Positions 32,026 to 40,976 of a DNA stretch of 64,000 nt are shown in pieces. Each line of letters begins with the position of its first letter. The first letter of the stretch is position 1. The stretch is from Achromobacter sp. MYb9 (lineage in GTDB: Bacteria; Pseudomonadota; Gammaproteobacteria; Burkholderiales; Burkholderiaceae_B), in contig NZ_PCOQ01000006.1 of the NCBI RefSeq assembly GCF_002975275.1, forward strand, positions 186,001 to 250,000. Reading direction: 5' to 3'. The translations under genes were made by a program, and so were the position numbers. Under the pieces are notes generated by a model. The model was not told where the DNA came from and ran no database searches. It was given only the letters and a program-made list of their open reading frames with translations.

Positions 32026-34640
32026 TGAATCACTCGTACCGTAAAACCCTGCCCGGCACCCGCCTGGACTATTTCGACGCGCGCGCCGCCGTCGAGGCGA
32101 TCGCGCCCGGCGCCTACGCCGGCCTGCCGTACACGTCCCGCGTGCTGGCGGAAAACCTGGTTCGCCGATGCGATCCCGCCATGCTGACCGACGCGCTCAA
32201 GCAGCTGATCGAACGCCGCCGCGACCTGGATTTTCCGTGGTTTCCGGCGCGCGTGGTCTGTCATGACATCCTGGGCCAGACAGCCTTGGTCGACCTGGCG
32301 GGCCTGCGCGATGCGATTGCCGACATGGGCGGCGACCCGGCCAAGGTGAACCCGGTGGTGCCGGTGCAGTTGATCGTCGACCACTCGCTGGCCGTGGAAT
32401 TCGACGGCAACGATCCCGACGCCTTCGCCAAGAACCGCGCAGTTGAAGACCGCCGCAACGAAGACCGCTTCCACTTCATCGACTGGACCAAACAAGCCTT
32501 CCGCAATATCGAAGTCGTGCCCCCTGGCAACGGCATCATGCACCAGATCAACCTGGAGCGGATGTCGCCCGTGATCTACACGCAAGACGGCGTGGCTTTC
32601 CCCGACACCCTGGTCGGCACCGACAGCCACACGCCGCACGTGGATGCGCTGGGCGTCATCGCCATCGGCGTGGGCGGCCTGGAAGCCGAAAACGTGATGC
32701 TGGGCCGCGCGTCCTGGATGCGCCTGCCGGACATCATCGGCGTGGAGCTCACGGGCCGCGCGCAACCTGGCATCACCGCCACCGACGTCGTGCTGACGCT
32801 GACCGAATTCCTGCGAAAGGAAAAGGTGGTGGGCGCCTATCTGGAGTTCTACGGCGAAGGCGCCGCCAGCCTGACGCTGGGCGACCGCGCCACGATTTCG
32901 AACATGGCGCCCGAGTACGGCGCCACCGCCGCGATGTTCTCGATCGACCAGCAGACCATCGACTACCTGCGCCTGACCGGCCGCGAGGACGAGCAGATCG
33001 CATTGGTGGAAACCTACGCCAAGACCGCGGGCCTGTGGTCCGACAGCTTGAAGACGGCCGAATACGAACGCGTGCTGCGCTTCGACCTGTCTACGGTCGT
33101 GCGCACGTTGGCCGGTCCGTCGAATCCGCATCGTCGCCTGCCGGTGTCCGACCTGGCGGCGCGCGGCATCTCGGGCGTCGTGGAAAACGAGCCGGGCCGG
33201 ATGCCCGACGGCGCCGTCATCATCGCGGCCATCACCAGCTGCACCAACACCAGCAATCCGCGCAACGTGATCGCCGCGGGCCTGCTGGCGCGCAACGCCA
33301 ACCGCGCCGGCCTGTCGCGCAAGCCGTGGGTGAAGAGTTCGCTAGCGCCGGGATCCAAGGCCGTGCAGCTGTACCTGGACGAAGCCGGCCTGACGGAAGA
33401 CCTGGAAAAACTGGGATTCGGCGTCGTCGCATTCGCCTGTACCACGTGCAACGGCATGTCGGGCGCGCTGGACCCCGTGATCCAGCAGGAAATCATCGAC
33501 CGCGACCTCTATGCCACCGCCGTACTGTCCGGCAACCGCAACTTCGACGGCCGCATCCATCCCTACGCCAAGCAGGCCTTTTTGGCTTCGCCCCCGCTGG
33601 TCGTGGCCTACGCCATCGCCGGCACCATCCGCTTCGACATCGAACGCGATGTACTGGGCACCGGCGCCGACGGCCGCGAGATCCGCTTGAAAGACATCTG
33701 GCCCACCGACGAAGAGATCGACGCGGTGGTCAAGGCATCGGTCAAGCCCGAGCAGTTCCGCAAGGTCTACGCGCCGATGTTCGGCATCCAGGACGACCGC
33801 AAGGCCGGCGTCAGCCCGCTTTACGCCTGGCGCGCGCAAAGCACCTACATCCGCCGTCCGCCGTACTGGGAAGGCGCGCTGGCAGGCGCCCGCACGCTGC
33901 GCGGCATGCTGCCGCTGGCCGTCCTGGGCGACAACATCACCACCGACCACCTGTCGCCGTCCAACGCCATCATGCTGGACAGCGCAGCCGGCGAATACCT
34001 GGACAAGATGGGTCTGCCGGAAGAAGACTTCAACTCGTACGCGACCCACCGCGGCGACCACCTGACCGCGCAGCGCGCCACCTTTGCCAACCCCAAGCTC
34101 TATAACGAGATGGTGCTGAACGACGACGGCACCGTGAAGCAAGGTTCGCTGGCGCGCGTGGAACCGGAAGGCCAGGTCATGCGCATGTGGGAAGCCATCG
34201 AAACCTACATGGACCGCAAGCAACCGCTGATCATCGTGGCCGGCGCCGACTACGGCCAGGGGTCATCGCGCGACTGGGCCGCCAAAGGCGTGCGCCTGGC
34301 CGGCGTGGAAGCCATCGTGGCCGAAGGGTTCGAACGTATCCACCGCACCAACCTGATCGGCATGGGCGTGTTGCCGCTGGAATTCAAACCCGGCGTGAAC
34401 CGCAAGACGCTGGGCCTGGATGGCACCGAAAGCTACGACGTCATCGGCGAACGCAAGCCCCGCGCCGACCTGACGCTGGTGATCCACCGCCGCAATGGCG
34501 AGACCGTGCAGGTGGCCGTCACCTGCCGTCTGGACACCGCGGAAGAAGTGTCCATCTACGAAGCCGGCGGCGTGCTGCAGCGCTTTGCCCAGGACTTCCT
34601 GGAAGCCGAATCCGTGGCCGGCGCCAAACAGGCCAGCTGA
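32025..34640 (+). CDS. acnD: Fe-S 2-methylcitrate dehydratase AcnD
   Basis: An 871-aa aconitase-family enzyme of the AcnD type, opening NHSYRKTLPGTRLDYFDARA and LPYTSRVLAENLVRRCDP, both diagnostic. Cluster ligands are Cys in SCTNTSNPRN and the pair in TTCNGMSGALDP; the C-terminal swivel has GSSRDWAAKG. Two ATG codons lie at 32022 and 32025; the second gives the better spacing to GGAGG. AcnD turns 2-methylcitrate into an aconitate isomer that PrpF, encoded next, converts to cis-2-methylaconitate. The prpB and prpC genes usually found with this pair are absent here. Confidence 0.95.
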   Translation: MNHSYRKTLPGTRLDYFDARAAVEAIAPGAYAGLPYTSRVLAENLVRRCDPAMLTDALKQLIERRRDLDFPWFPARVVCHDILGQTALVDLAGLRDAIADMGGDPAKVNPVVPVQLIVDHSLAVEFDGNDPDAFAKNRAVEDRRNEDRFHFIDWTKQAFRNIEVVPPGNGIMHQINLERMSPVIYTQDGVAFPDTLVGTDSHTPHVDALGVIAIGVGGLEAENVMLGRASWMRLPDIIGVELTGRAQPGITATDVVLTLTEFLRKEKVVGAYLEFYGEGAASLTLGDRATISNMAPEYGATAAMFSIDQQTIDYLRLTGREDEQIALVETYAKTAGLWSDSLKTAEYERVLRFDLSTVVRTLAGPSNPHRRLPVSDLAARGISGVVENEPGRMPDGAVIIAAITSCTNTSNPRNVIAAGLLARNANRAGLSRKPWVKSSLAPGSKAVQLYLDEAGLTEDLEKLGFGVVAFACTTCNGMSGALDPVIQQEIIDRDLYATAVLSGNRNFDGRIHPYAKQAFLASPPLVVAYAIAGTIRFDIERDVLGTGADGREIRLKDIWPTDEEIDAVVKASVKPEQFRKVYAPMFGIQDDRKAGVSPLYAWRAQSTYIRRPPYWEGALAGARTLRGMLPLAVLGDNITTDHLSPSNAIMLDSAAGEYLDKMGLPEEDFNSYATHRGDHLTAQRATFANPKLYNEMVLNDDGTVKQGSLARVEPEGQVMRMWEAIETYMDRKQPLIIVAGADYGQGSSRDWAAKGVRLAGVEAIVAEGFERIHRTNLIGMGVLPLEFKPGVNRKTLGLDGTESYDVIGERKPRADLTLVIHRRNGETVQVAVTCRLDTAEEVSIYEAGGVLQRFAQDFLEAESVAGAKQAS

Positions 34641-34731
34641 TACCGCGGCCAGCTGACACCCCCGGCCGGCGGACGCCAACGCGCCCGCCGGCCCACCCGA
34701 ACACATCGCACCAAGACATCAGGACGACCCC

Positions 34732-35916
34732 ATGGCCCATGCACCCCAAACCAAGATCGCCGCCACCTACATGCGCGGCGGCACCAGCAAAGGCGTGTTC
34801 TTCAAGCTGGACGACCTGCCCGAATCCGCGCGCGCGCCCGGCGCCGCGCGCGACGCACTGCTGATGCGCGTGATCGGCAGCCCGGACCCCTATGGCAAGC
34901 AGATCGACGGCATGGGGGCCGCCACGTCCAGCACCAGCAAGACCGTCATCGTCGGCAAGAGCACCCAGCCTGACCATGACGTGGACTATCTGTTCGGCCA
35001 GGTCTCCATCGACCAGCCGTTTGTGGACTGGAGCGGCAACTGCGGCAACCTGTCCGCCGCCGTCGGCCCCTTCGCCATCACCAACGGCCTGGTCGACCCG
35101 GCCCGCGTGCCCGCCGACGGCATCGCCGTCGTGCGCATCTGGCAAGCCAACATCAAGAAGACCATCATCGCGCACGTGCCGATGACCGGCGGCGCGGTGC
35201 AGGAGACCGGCGACTTCGAGCTGGACGGCGTGACCTTCCCCGCTGCCGAACTGCGGCTGGAATTCATGGACCCCGCCGAAGAAGGCGACGGCGGCTCGAT
35301 GTTCCCCACCGGCAACCTGGTCGACGACCTGGACGTGCCCGGCGTGGGCACCTTCAAGGCCACGATGATCAATTCGGGCATTCCGACCATCTTCCTGGAT
35401 GCCGAAGCCCTGGGCTACACCGGAACCGAATTGCAGGACGACATCAATGGCGACGCCGCCGCGCTGGCGCGCTTCGAGACCATTCGCGCGCACGGCGCCC
35501 TGCGCATGGGCCTGATCACCAAGGTCGAAGAGGCCGCCAGCCGCCAGCACACGCCCAAGGTCGCCTTCGTGGCGCGCCCCAAGGCCTACGTGTCGTCCAG
35601 CGGCAAGCAGATCGGTGCGGGCGACATCGACGTGCTGGTGCGCGCGCTATCCATGGGCAAGCTGCACCACGCGATGATGGGGACCGCTTCCGTCGCCATC
35701 GGCACGGCGGCGGCCATCCCCGGCACGCTCGTGAACCTGGCCGCTGGCGGCACCGAACGCGACAGCGTCAACTTCGGCCACCCCTCCGGCACGCTGCGCG
35801 TCGGCGCCCAGGCACAACGGGTGGATGGCGAATGGAAAGTCACCAAAGCCATCATGAGCCGCAGCGCGCGCGTGCTGATGGAAGGCCGCATCCACGTGCC
35901 AAAAGAAGGGTTTTAA
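34732..35916 (+). CDS. prpF: 2-methylaconitate cis-trans isomerase PrpF
   Basis: A 394-aa PrpF protein with the family start IAATYMRGGTSKGVFFKLDD and SGNCGNLSAAVGPFA, GHPSGTLRVGAQ near the end. It acts with AcnD in propionate breakdown by isomerising 2-methylaconitate. It lies 91 bases after acnD in the same direction. Length is normal and no motif is missing. Confidence 0.95.
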   Translation: MAHAPQTKIAATYMRGGTSKGVFFKLDDLPESARAPGAARDALLMRVIGSPDPYGKQIDGMGAATSSTSKTVIVGKSTQPDHDVDYLFGQVSIDQPFVDWSGNCGNLSAAVGPFAITNGLVDPARVPADGIAVVRIWQANIKKTIIAHVPMTGGAVQETGDFELDGVTFPAAELRLEFMDPAEEGDGGSMFPTGNLVDDLDVPGVGTFKATMINSGIPTIFLDAEALGYTGTELQDDINGDAAALARFETIRAHGALRMGLITKVEEAASRQHTPKVAFVARPKAYVSSSGKQIGAGDIDVLVRALSMGKLHHAMMGTASVAIGTAAAIPGTLVNLAAGGTERDSVNFGHPSGTLRVGAQAQRVDGEWKVTKAIMSRSARVLMEGRIHVPKEGF

Positions 35917-36496
35917 GCCGACTCCCGGCCGGGGTGAACCGCGAGCAAAGGCTCGCAACTTACATTTTCACCCCGCTTTTCTCGGCACGAAGGGTAGACG
36001 CTGTCCCCGTCTACCCCTATACTTAACAGATGTTGTAATTCATCACCGGACCCCGCCGATGCTCCGTCATCGAGGGCACCCGTCACATGGCCGCGCACAG
36101 CGGCCCGGCGCCAGCGCCGAAACACCACCACCCAGCCGCCTGGCCGAAAGCCAGCGGTTGCGGAACAAAAACCTGCTTACCCAGCAGGACCATTGCTCAC
36201 CGCATTGAGCCGCACGCGCGTCACCGAACAGCCATGTTCGCGACGCTCCGGTCCTATGCCGCAGCAAGGCACCAATACGGTGTGTCTTGTGTTTGTCCGA
36301 CCCGGGCCACCATCCCTTGCCCGGCTGGGCAGGCACGCGACCGCGCGCTCGAGACCACAACGAAAGCCCGCGGTCCATTGGTGTTTCGCCTGCGCCATGG
36401 GAACGCTTGCCGCCCATCGCAACCCGCGGAAATGGCACTCATGCAGCCCCGGCCGTCAGGCCCGGACAAGGCTGTCGAGGAGTAAGGACCCCCAAG
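35917..36496. other. 580-base intergenic region before the symporter
   Basis: No supported gene. Two perfect inverted repeats lie shortly after prpF: GCGAGC, AAAG, GCTCGC at 35941-35956 and GGGTAGACG, CTGTCCC, CGTCTACCC at 35992-36016. The first may be a weak terminator of acnD-prpF; the second is followed by TATACT (36019-36024), so it might be an operator close to a promoter. The rest, to 36496, shows no signal I can support although open frames exist on both strands. It could be a long 5-prime leader for the symporter gene. Confidence 0.5.
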
Positions 36497-38191
36497 ATGC
36501 AAGAGACTGTGTTCTTCCAGTTATCGGCGACCACCGCCATCCTGTTGCTGGCCGGCTTCTACGGCGCGACGTTCCTGATGTCGCTATTCATCGGCGAAAA
36601 AAACGAGAACGTCGACGGCTACATGGTGTCGAACAACGCGGTCGGCTTCGGCTTGTCGACCGCCAGCATGATCGCCACCTGGATCTGGGCCGCCTCCTTC
36701 TACGCCAGCGCCACCTCCGGCTACAAGTACGGACTGTCCGGCCCGCTGCACTACGGATTCTGGGGCGCCCTGATGATTCTCTTCATCTACCCCTTCGGCA
36801 AGCGCTTCAGGCAACTGGCACCCAAGGCCCACACGCTGGCCGAAGTCATCCACGCCCGCCACGGCACCTCCAGCCAGATGATCATGGCGGTATCGAACAT
36901 CGTGGGCAGCTGCATCAGCCTGATGGTGAATTTCACGGCCGCGGGCGCGCTGGTCTCGATCCTGAGCCCGCTTACGTTCATCCAGGGCGTGCTGATCGCC
37001 GGGCTGGGCGTGCTGTCCTACACCTTGTGGTCGGGCTTTCGCACATCGGTCATGACCGACTTCGCGCAACTGGCGGCGATGATCATCGCCGCGGTCATCA
37101 TCATCCCGCTGATCTTCTTCAACGCGGGCGGCCCGGACATGCTGCAAGCCAACATGTGGCGCTTGAACAGCGATCAGGCCGACTTCTATTCCACCAAGGC
37201 CATCCTGGAGCAAGGCGCGCCGTACTTCGTGGCGGTGCTGGCGTATGCCATTGGCAACCAGACCATCGCGCAACGCCTGTTCGCGGTACGCGAAGACCTG
37301 ATCAAACCCACCTTCCTGACAGCCACGGTGGGCTACGGTGCCGTCGTGATCGGGCTGGGCATGCTGGGCCTGCTGGCCTTGTTTGTCGGGTTGGAGCCGG
37401 CCAACGGCGACTTGAACAACATCATCCCGCAAATGGCGTCCACCTACTTGCCGCCGTTCGGCATCGCCCTGTTCTTCCTGCTGGTCGTGGGCTCGCTGTC
37501 TTCCACCGCCGACTCCGATCTGGCGGCACTGTCCGCCATCGTCATGACCGACGTCTACGCCAAGAACGTGGCGCGCGGACGCCCGAATCCGCAACGCATG
37601 TTGTGGTGGGGCCGGGCCACCATGATCATCGCCACGATGATCGGCGTGGTCTTCGCCAGCCTGCGGCTGGACATCCTGGTCATGCTGGTGTTCGTGGGCG
37701 CGCTATGGGGCGCCATCGTCTTTCCGGTCATCGCCAGCTTCTATTGGGACCGCGTGAACAACCGCGCCTTTGTCTGCTCGGTGCTGTCCGCCGTGGCGCT
37801 GTTCTCGATCGTGCGCTTCGAGTGGCTGCCCATCACGGGCGTGGTCGCCGTCTTCTTTGAAATCTGCGCGGCCATCGGCGGCGGCGTGGTGCTGGGGTTG
37901 ATGGCGTTCGGCTTCCTGGGCCGCACCGCTGCCATCACGGTGGGCACGATTGGCGTGGCGGTGATGCTACCCGCCTTCATCGGCAGCCTGCGCGACTACA
38001 TCGTGCTGCTGGCTTCGCTGACCGCCTACGGCGTCAGCGCCACGGTATGCGTGGCGCTGAGCCTGCGCAACCAGGAACGGTTCGATTTCGGCCTGCTGGC
38101 TCACCGTGTCACCGCGTTCCACCATGAACCGGATGGGGCAGCGCGCACAGCGCCGTCCGGCCCGCTCACCGCGAACAGCGCCGCGCGCTGA
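36497..38191 (+). CDS. Sodium:solute symporter (SSS family)
   Basis: A 564-aa membrane protein with about 13 hydrophobic segments, of the sodium:solute symporter family. Typical parts are ASMIATWIWAASFYASA, PFGKRFRQLAPKAHTLAEVI, YTLWSGFRTSVMTDFAQ and the sodium-site region GSLSSTADSDLAALSAIV. Start 36497 follows AAGGA by eight bases; the frame is open further upstream without signal. The C-terminal tail after about residue 535 is hydrophilic. It is followed at 29 bases by a 40-aa membrane protein that belongs with this transporter type. Substrate unknown; nearby acnD-prpF may hint at a carboxylate. Confidence 0.92.
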   Translation: MQETVFFQLSATTAILLLAGFYGATFLMSLFIGEKNENVDGYMVSNNAVGFGLSTASMIATWIWAASFYASATSGYKYGLSGPLHYGFWGALMILFIYPFGKRFRQLAPKAHTLAEVIHARHGTSSQMIMAVSNIVGSCISLMVNFTAAGALVSILSPLTFIQGVLIAGLGVLSYTLWSGFRTSVMTDFAQLAAMIIAAVIIIPLIFFNAGGPDMLQANMWRLNSDQADFYSTKAILEQGAPYFVAVLAYAIGNQTIAQRLFAVREDLIKPTFLTATVGYGAVVIGLGMLGLLALFVGLEPANGDLNNIIPQMASTYLPPFGIALFFLLVVGSLSSTADSDLAALSAIVMTDVYAKNVARGRPNPQRMLWWGRATMIIATMIGVVFASLRLDILVMLVFVGALWGAIVFPVIASFYWDRVNNRAFVCSVLSAVALFSIVRFEWLPITGVVAVFFEICAAIGGGVVLGLMAFGFLGRTAAITVGTIGVAVMLPAFIGSLRDYIVLLASLTAYGVSATVCVALSLRNQERFDFGLLAHRVTAFHHEPDGAARTAPSGPLTANSAAR

Positions 38192-38220
38192 TCCATGCCC
38201 ATCACAACAAGGAGATTGAT

Positions 38221-38343
38221 ATGTGGTTGACCGCTTATTTTCTGATCTGGCCGTTGATTTCCGCAGCCATCCTCGCGCTCTTGTGCACGACGCTGTGGCG
38301 AGACGTCCGCACGGCCAGGCGTAGCGGCACGTCGATGGTGTAG
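38221..38343 (+). CDS. Small membrane protein, putative transporter small subunit (40 aa)
   Basis: A 40-codon gene with an excellent ribosome site (AAGGAG, six bases before ATG) directly after the symporter. It starts MWLTAYFLIWPLISAAILAL, one membrane helix, then a basic tail (WRDVRTARRSG) ending in TAG. Small one-helix proteins of this kind are known next to some sodium:solute symporters and are annotated as putative transporter small subunits. It probably stabilises or regulates the transporter. Confidence 0.85.
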   Translation: MWLTAYFLIWPLISAAILALLCTTLWRDVRTARRSGTSMV

Positions 38344-38386
38344 CGGCCGGACGGGCTGGACGGCACCGCAGCGCCGCGCGCGTCGG

Positions 38387-39187
38387 TCAGCTTCGGGCCG
38401 ACAGCAGTTGCGACAGCGTATGCGCTTCGGCCTGCAAGTCCTTGGCTAACGCGTGGGCACGGGCGTCGTCCAGCTGTTCGGCGAGCCCTGCCGCAACCAG
38501 CGAATGCGTCATGCGGTTCTGGCTGTTCAGCACCGGCACCGCGATCACGACGACGCCGTTGATGTAGTTGTTCCGATCCATGCTGTAGCCGTCCCGGCGC
38601 ACCGCCTCCACATCGGCTTTCCAGGCGGCGAATTCAGGCGCCTGATCCCATCGCAGCGCCTTGAATCGGCGTTCCAGCTCCTTGTCGGTCAGATCCGAGA
38701 AGGCGGCCACCAGGCGGCCCGTCGCGCTGATCAGCGCCGGGAAGCGGCTGCCCACATCCACGTGCAATCGGAACGGCGCCGTGGAACGCGACAAGGCAAG
38801 AACCACCATGTGGTCGGCACCCGCCACTTCCACGCCGATCGCCGTGACGTTGGCCGCGCTGGACAGCTTGTCCAGCACGGGCTGCACCAGCGTCGGGAAG
38901 GGGCTGCTTTCGATCACGCTGCGCGCCAGCGTCAGCATGCCCACGCCCAGGCTGTAGCGCTTGGTGCCGGCATCCACCTTCACCAGCCCCTCTTCCACCA
39001 AAACCCGAAGAATGTGCAGGCAGGTGCTGGTCACCATCTCCAATTCCTGAGAAATCGCCTTCAAGGTCATCGGCGCGCCGCCACGGCCCAGCAATCGCAG
39101 AATGGCGATCGACCGCGTGACGGCCGGCACCGGGCGAACGCGCGGCCCCACGGCCGCGGAAGGTTCCTGGGAACTGGACTGACTCAT
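38387..39187 (-). CDS. IclR family regulator
   Basis: A 266-aa IclR-type regulator with winged helix near residues 20-85 (AVTRSIAILRLLGRGGAPMT, TSTCLHILRVLVEEGLV) and the effector GAF-like domain after. Start 39187 (MSQSSSQEP) is preferred for its GGAG. It is divergent from the AMP ligase-MaoC-CoA transferase-Bug operon and probably controls it through the dyad at 39272-39287. Confidence 0.92.
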   Translation of the reverse strand: MSQSSSQEPSAAVGPRVRPVPAVTRSIAILRLLGRGGAPMTLKAISQELEMVTSTCLHILRVLVEEGLVKVDAGTKRYSLGVGMLTLARSVIESSPFPTLVQPVLDKLSSAANVTAIGVEVAGADHMVVLALSRSTAPFRLHVDVGSRFPALISATGRLVAAFSDLTDKELERRFKALRWDQAPEFAAWKADVEAVRRDGYSMDRNNYINGVVVIAVPVLNSQNRMTHSLVAAGLAEQLDDARAHALAKDLQAEAHTLSQLLSARS

Positions 39188-39271
39188 CTGACTCTCCGTT
39201 TTTATTGCGGCAAGCATACCTTGCGCGCCGGCCCTCGCGCCGCCGATGTGGCCTCTATCTGTTGTCCTTTA

Positions 39272-39287
39272 ATTGTCCATATACAAT
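39272..39287. promoter_or_regulatory. Dyad in the IclR/ligase divergent region
   Basis: ATTGT, six bases, ACAAT is a perfect inverted repeat in AT-rich DNA between the divergent IclR and ligase genes. A smaller dyad ATTG-A-CAAT follows at 39299-39307. Both are candidate IclR sites overlapping the divergent promoters. Confidence 0.55.
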
Positions 39288-39367
39288 CAATGAGCGTTAT
39301 TGACAATTTCTAGGGTGGCGCGCAATATCGCTTCAACAGATTGCGGACCCCTCACAGGCACGACGAC

Positions 39368-40954
39368 ATGACGACGCTGACACAGGCCACTTCTTACGCG
39401 GACGCCCAGGCGCTCTGCACGCCGGACATGCTCTGGGCGCTGTTCGACGGCGACCGCCGGCAGATGAACATCGCCCACGAGTGCATCGACCGCCATGCCG
39501 ACCGGGACCAGCCGGCCGTCATCCTGCTGCGCGCGGCCGGCGGCAGCGAGTCCTACGGTTTCAAGCAGATTTCCGACGCCTCGTCGCGTTTCGCGCATTA
39601 CCTGGCCGCCCAGGGCGTCCAGCCCGGCGACCGCGTCGCCGTGATGCTGGAACCGTCGCTGGCCTTCTACGTGGCGATGTTCGGCGCGATGAAGCGCGGT
39701 GCGATCGCGGTGCCGCTCTTTACGCTGTTCGGTCCCGATGGCATCCGGCTGCGCGTGCAGGATTGCAAGCCCAGCATGCTGGTGACGAATGCCGAGAAAG
39801 CGCCGCTGGCGGGCGGACGCGACGACATGCGCGTCGTCATCGCGGACGGCGATTTCCTTGACACCCTGGCGGCCTTCCCGCCCCGGTACGAATGCACGAC
39901 GCAGGCCGACGACCTGGCCATCTTCCAGTACACCTCCGGCACCACCCGCGAACTGCCGGACGCGGTCAAGCACACCCACCGCGCGCTGGTCACGCTGATG
40001 ATGGCCGCGCTGTACGGCACCGGCGTGCGACCGGGCGACCGCTTCATGTGCCCATCGTCCCCGGCCTGGGGCCACGGCCTGTGGCACGGCACGCTTGCGC
40101 CGCTGGCCCTGGGCGTCACCATCGGCGCCTACGCAGGAAAATTCAATGCCGAACGCCTGCTGCAGGCCTTGCAGGAACACGGCTTCAACAACATCTCGGC
40201 GGCGGCCACCCACTACCGCATGATGCGCAACGCCGGCGTGGCGGACCAATACCGCTATCAGCTGCAAAAGGTGTCTTTTACCGGCGAACCCATCGACAGT
40301 GAAACCTCCGCCTTTGTGCAGGCCACTTTCGGGCAACCCGTCTGCAGCATGTACGGCACCACCGAAATCGGGGTTTGCCTGGTGAACTATCCGGGCGCGC
40401 CGGATTTCACGGTCAAGCCCGGTTCGCTGGGCAAGCCCGTGCCCGGCCTGCGGGTCGAAGTGCAGGACGCCAACGGCGCGCCTTGTCCGCCCGGCGTGAC
40501 GGGCGAATTGAAGCTGTGGCGCCGCGACGCCTGGGTTGCCACCAAGGACTTGGGGCGCATCGACGAGGACGGCTATTTCTGGCACGGCGGCCGTGCCGAT
40601 GACGTCATTATTTCGGCGGGCTGGACGATGAGCGCCGTCGAAATCGAAGACGCCATCCTGAAGCATCGCGACGTGACCGAGGCGGCCGCCATCGGTGTGC
40701 CCGACGCCTTGCGCGGCCAGGTCGTCAAGGCCTTCGTGGTGTCGGCCCGCCCCGGCGACGACGCCTTCATCGAAGAGATCCAGAACACCGTGCGCAGCCA
40801 ATTGGCGCGGCACGAGTATCCGCGTCAGGTGGTGTTCGTGCCCGAACTGCCGAAGACGCCCGCAGGCAAGATCCATCGCCGGAAACTGCGCGAGCAAGAG
40901 CTTGCCGGCGCCCCCGCTTCAACCGAAAACGCCGCGCCCGCCGCGCACGTCTGA
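39368..40954 (+). CDS. AMP-dependent acyl-CoA synthetase/ligase
   Basis: A 528-aa adenylate-forming ligase. The phosphate loop is a variant, YTSGTTRELPDAVKHTH, where most relatives have YTSGTTGxPKGV; the Lys before THRA is kept. A5 is YGTTEIG, A8 is RADDVIISAGW and the catalytic Lys is in PAGKIHRRKL. ATG 39368 is preferred over an upstream TTG. With the downstream MaoC protein and class III CoA transferase it activates a carboxylic acid, probably aromatic or branched, for beta-oxidation-like breakdown. Confidence 0.92.
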   Translation: MTTLTQATSYADAQALCTPDMLWALFDGDRRQMNIAHECIDRHADRDQPAVILLRAAGGSESYGFKQISDASSRFAHYLAAQGVQPGDRVAVMLEPSLAFYVAMFGAMKRGAIAVPLFTLFGPDGIRLRVQDCKPSMLVTNAEKAPLAGGRDDMRVVIADGDFLDTLAAFPPRYECTTQADDLAIFQYTSGTTRELPDAVKHTHRALVTLMMAALYGTGVRPGDRFMCPSSPAWGHGLWHGTLAPLALGVTIGAYAGKFNAERLLQALQEHGFNNISAAATHYRMMRNAGVADQYRYQLQKVSFTGEPIDSETSAFVQATFGQPVCSMYGTTEIGVCLVNYPGAPDFTVKPGSLGKPVPGLRVEVQDANGAPCPPGVTGELKLWRRDAWVATKDLGRIDEDGYFWHGGRADDVIISAGWTMSAVEIEDAILKHRDVTEAAAIGVPDALRGQVVKAFVVSARPGDDAFIEEIQNTVRSQLARHEYPRQVVFVPELPKTPAGKIHRRKLREQELAGAPASTENAAPAAHV

Positions 40955-40976
40955 CCCATCCCCCCCAGGAGACATC

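Noticed and set aside
36193-37860. 555-codon plus-strand frame overlapping the symporter
   Set aside because: Arg/His/Gly-rich product; the symporter frame has clear membrane segments.
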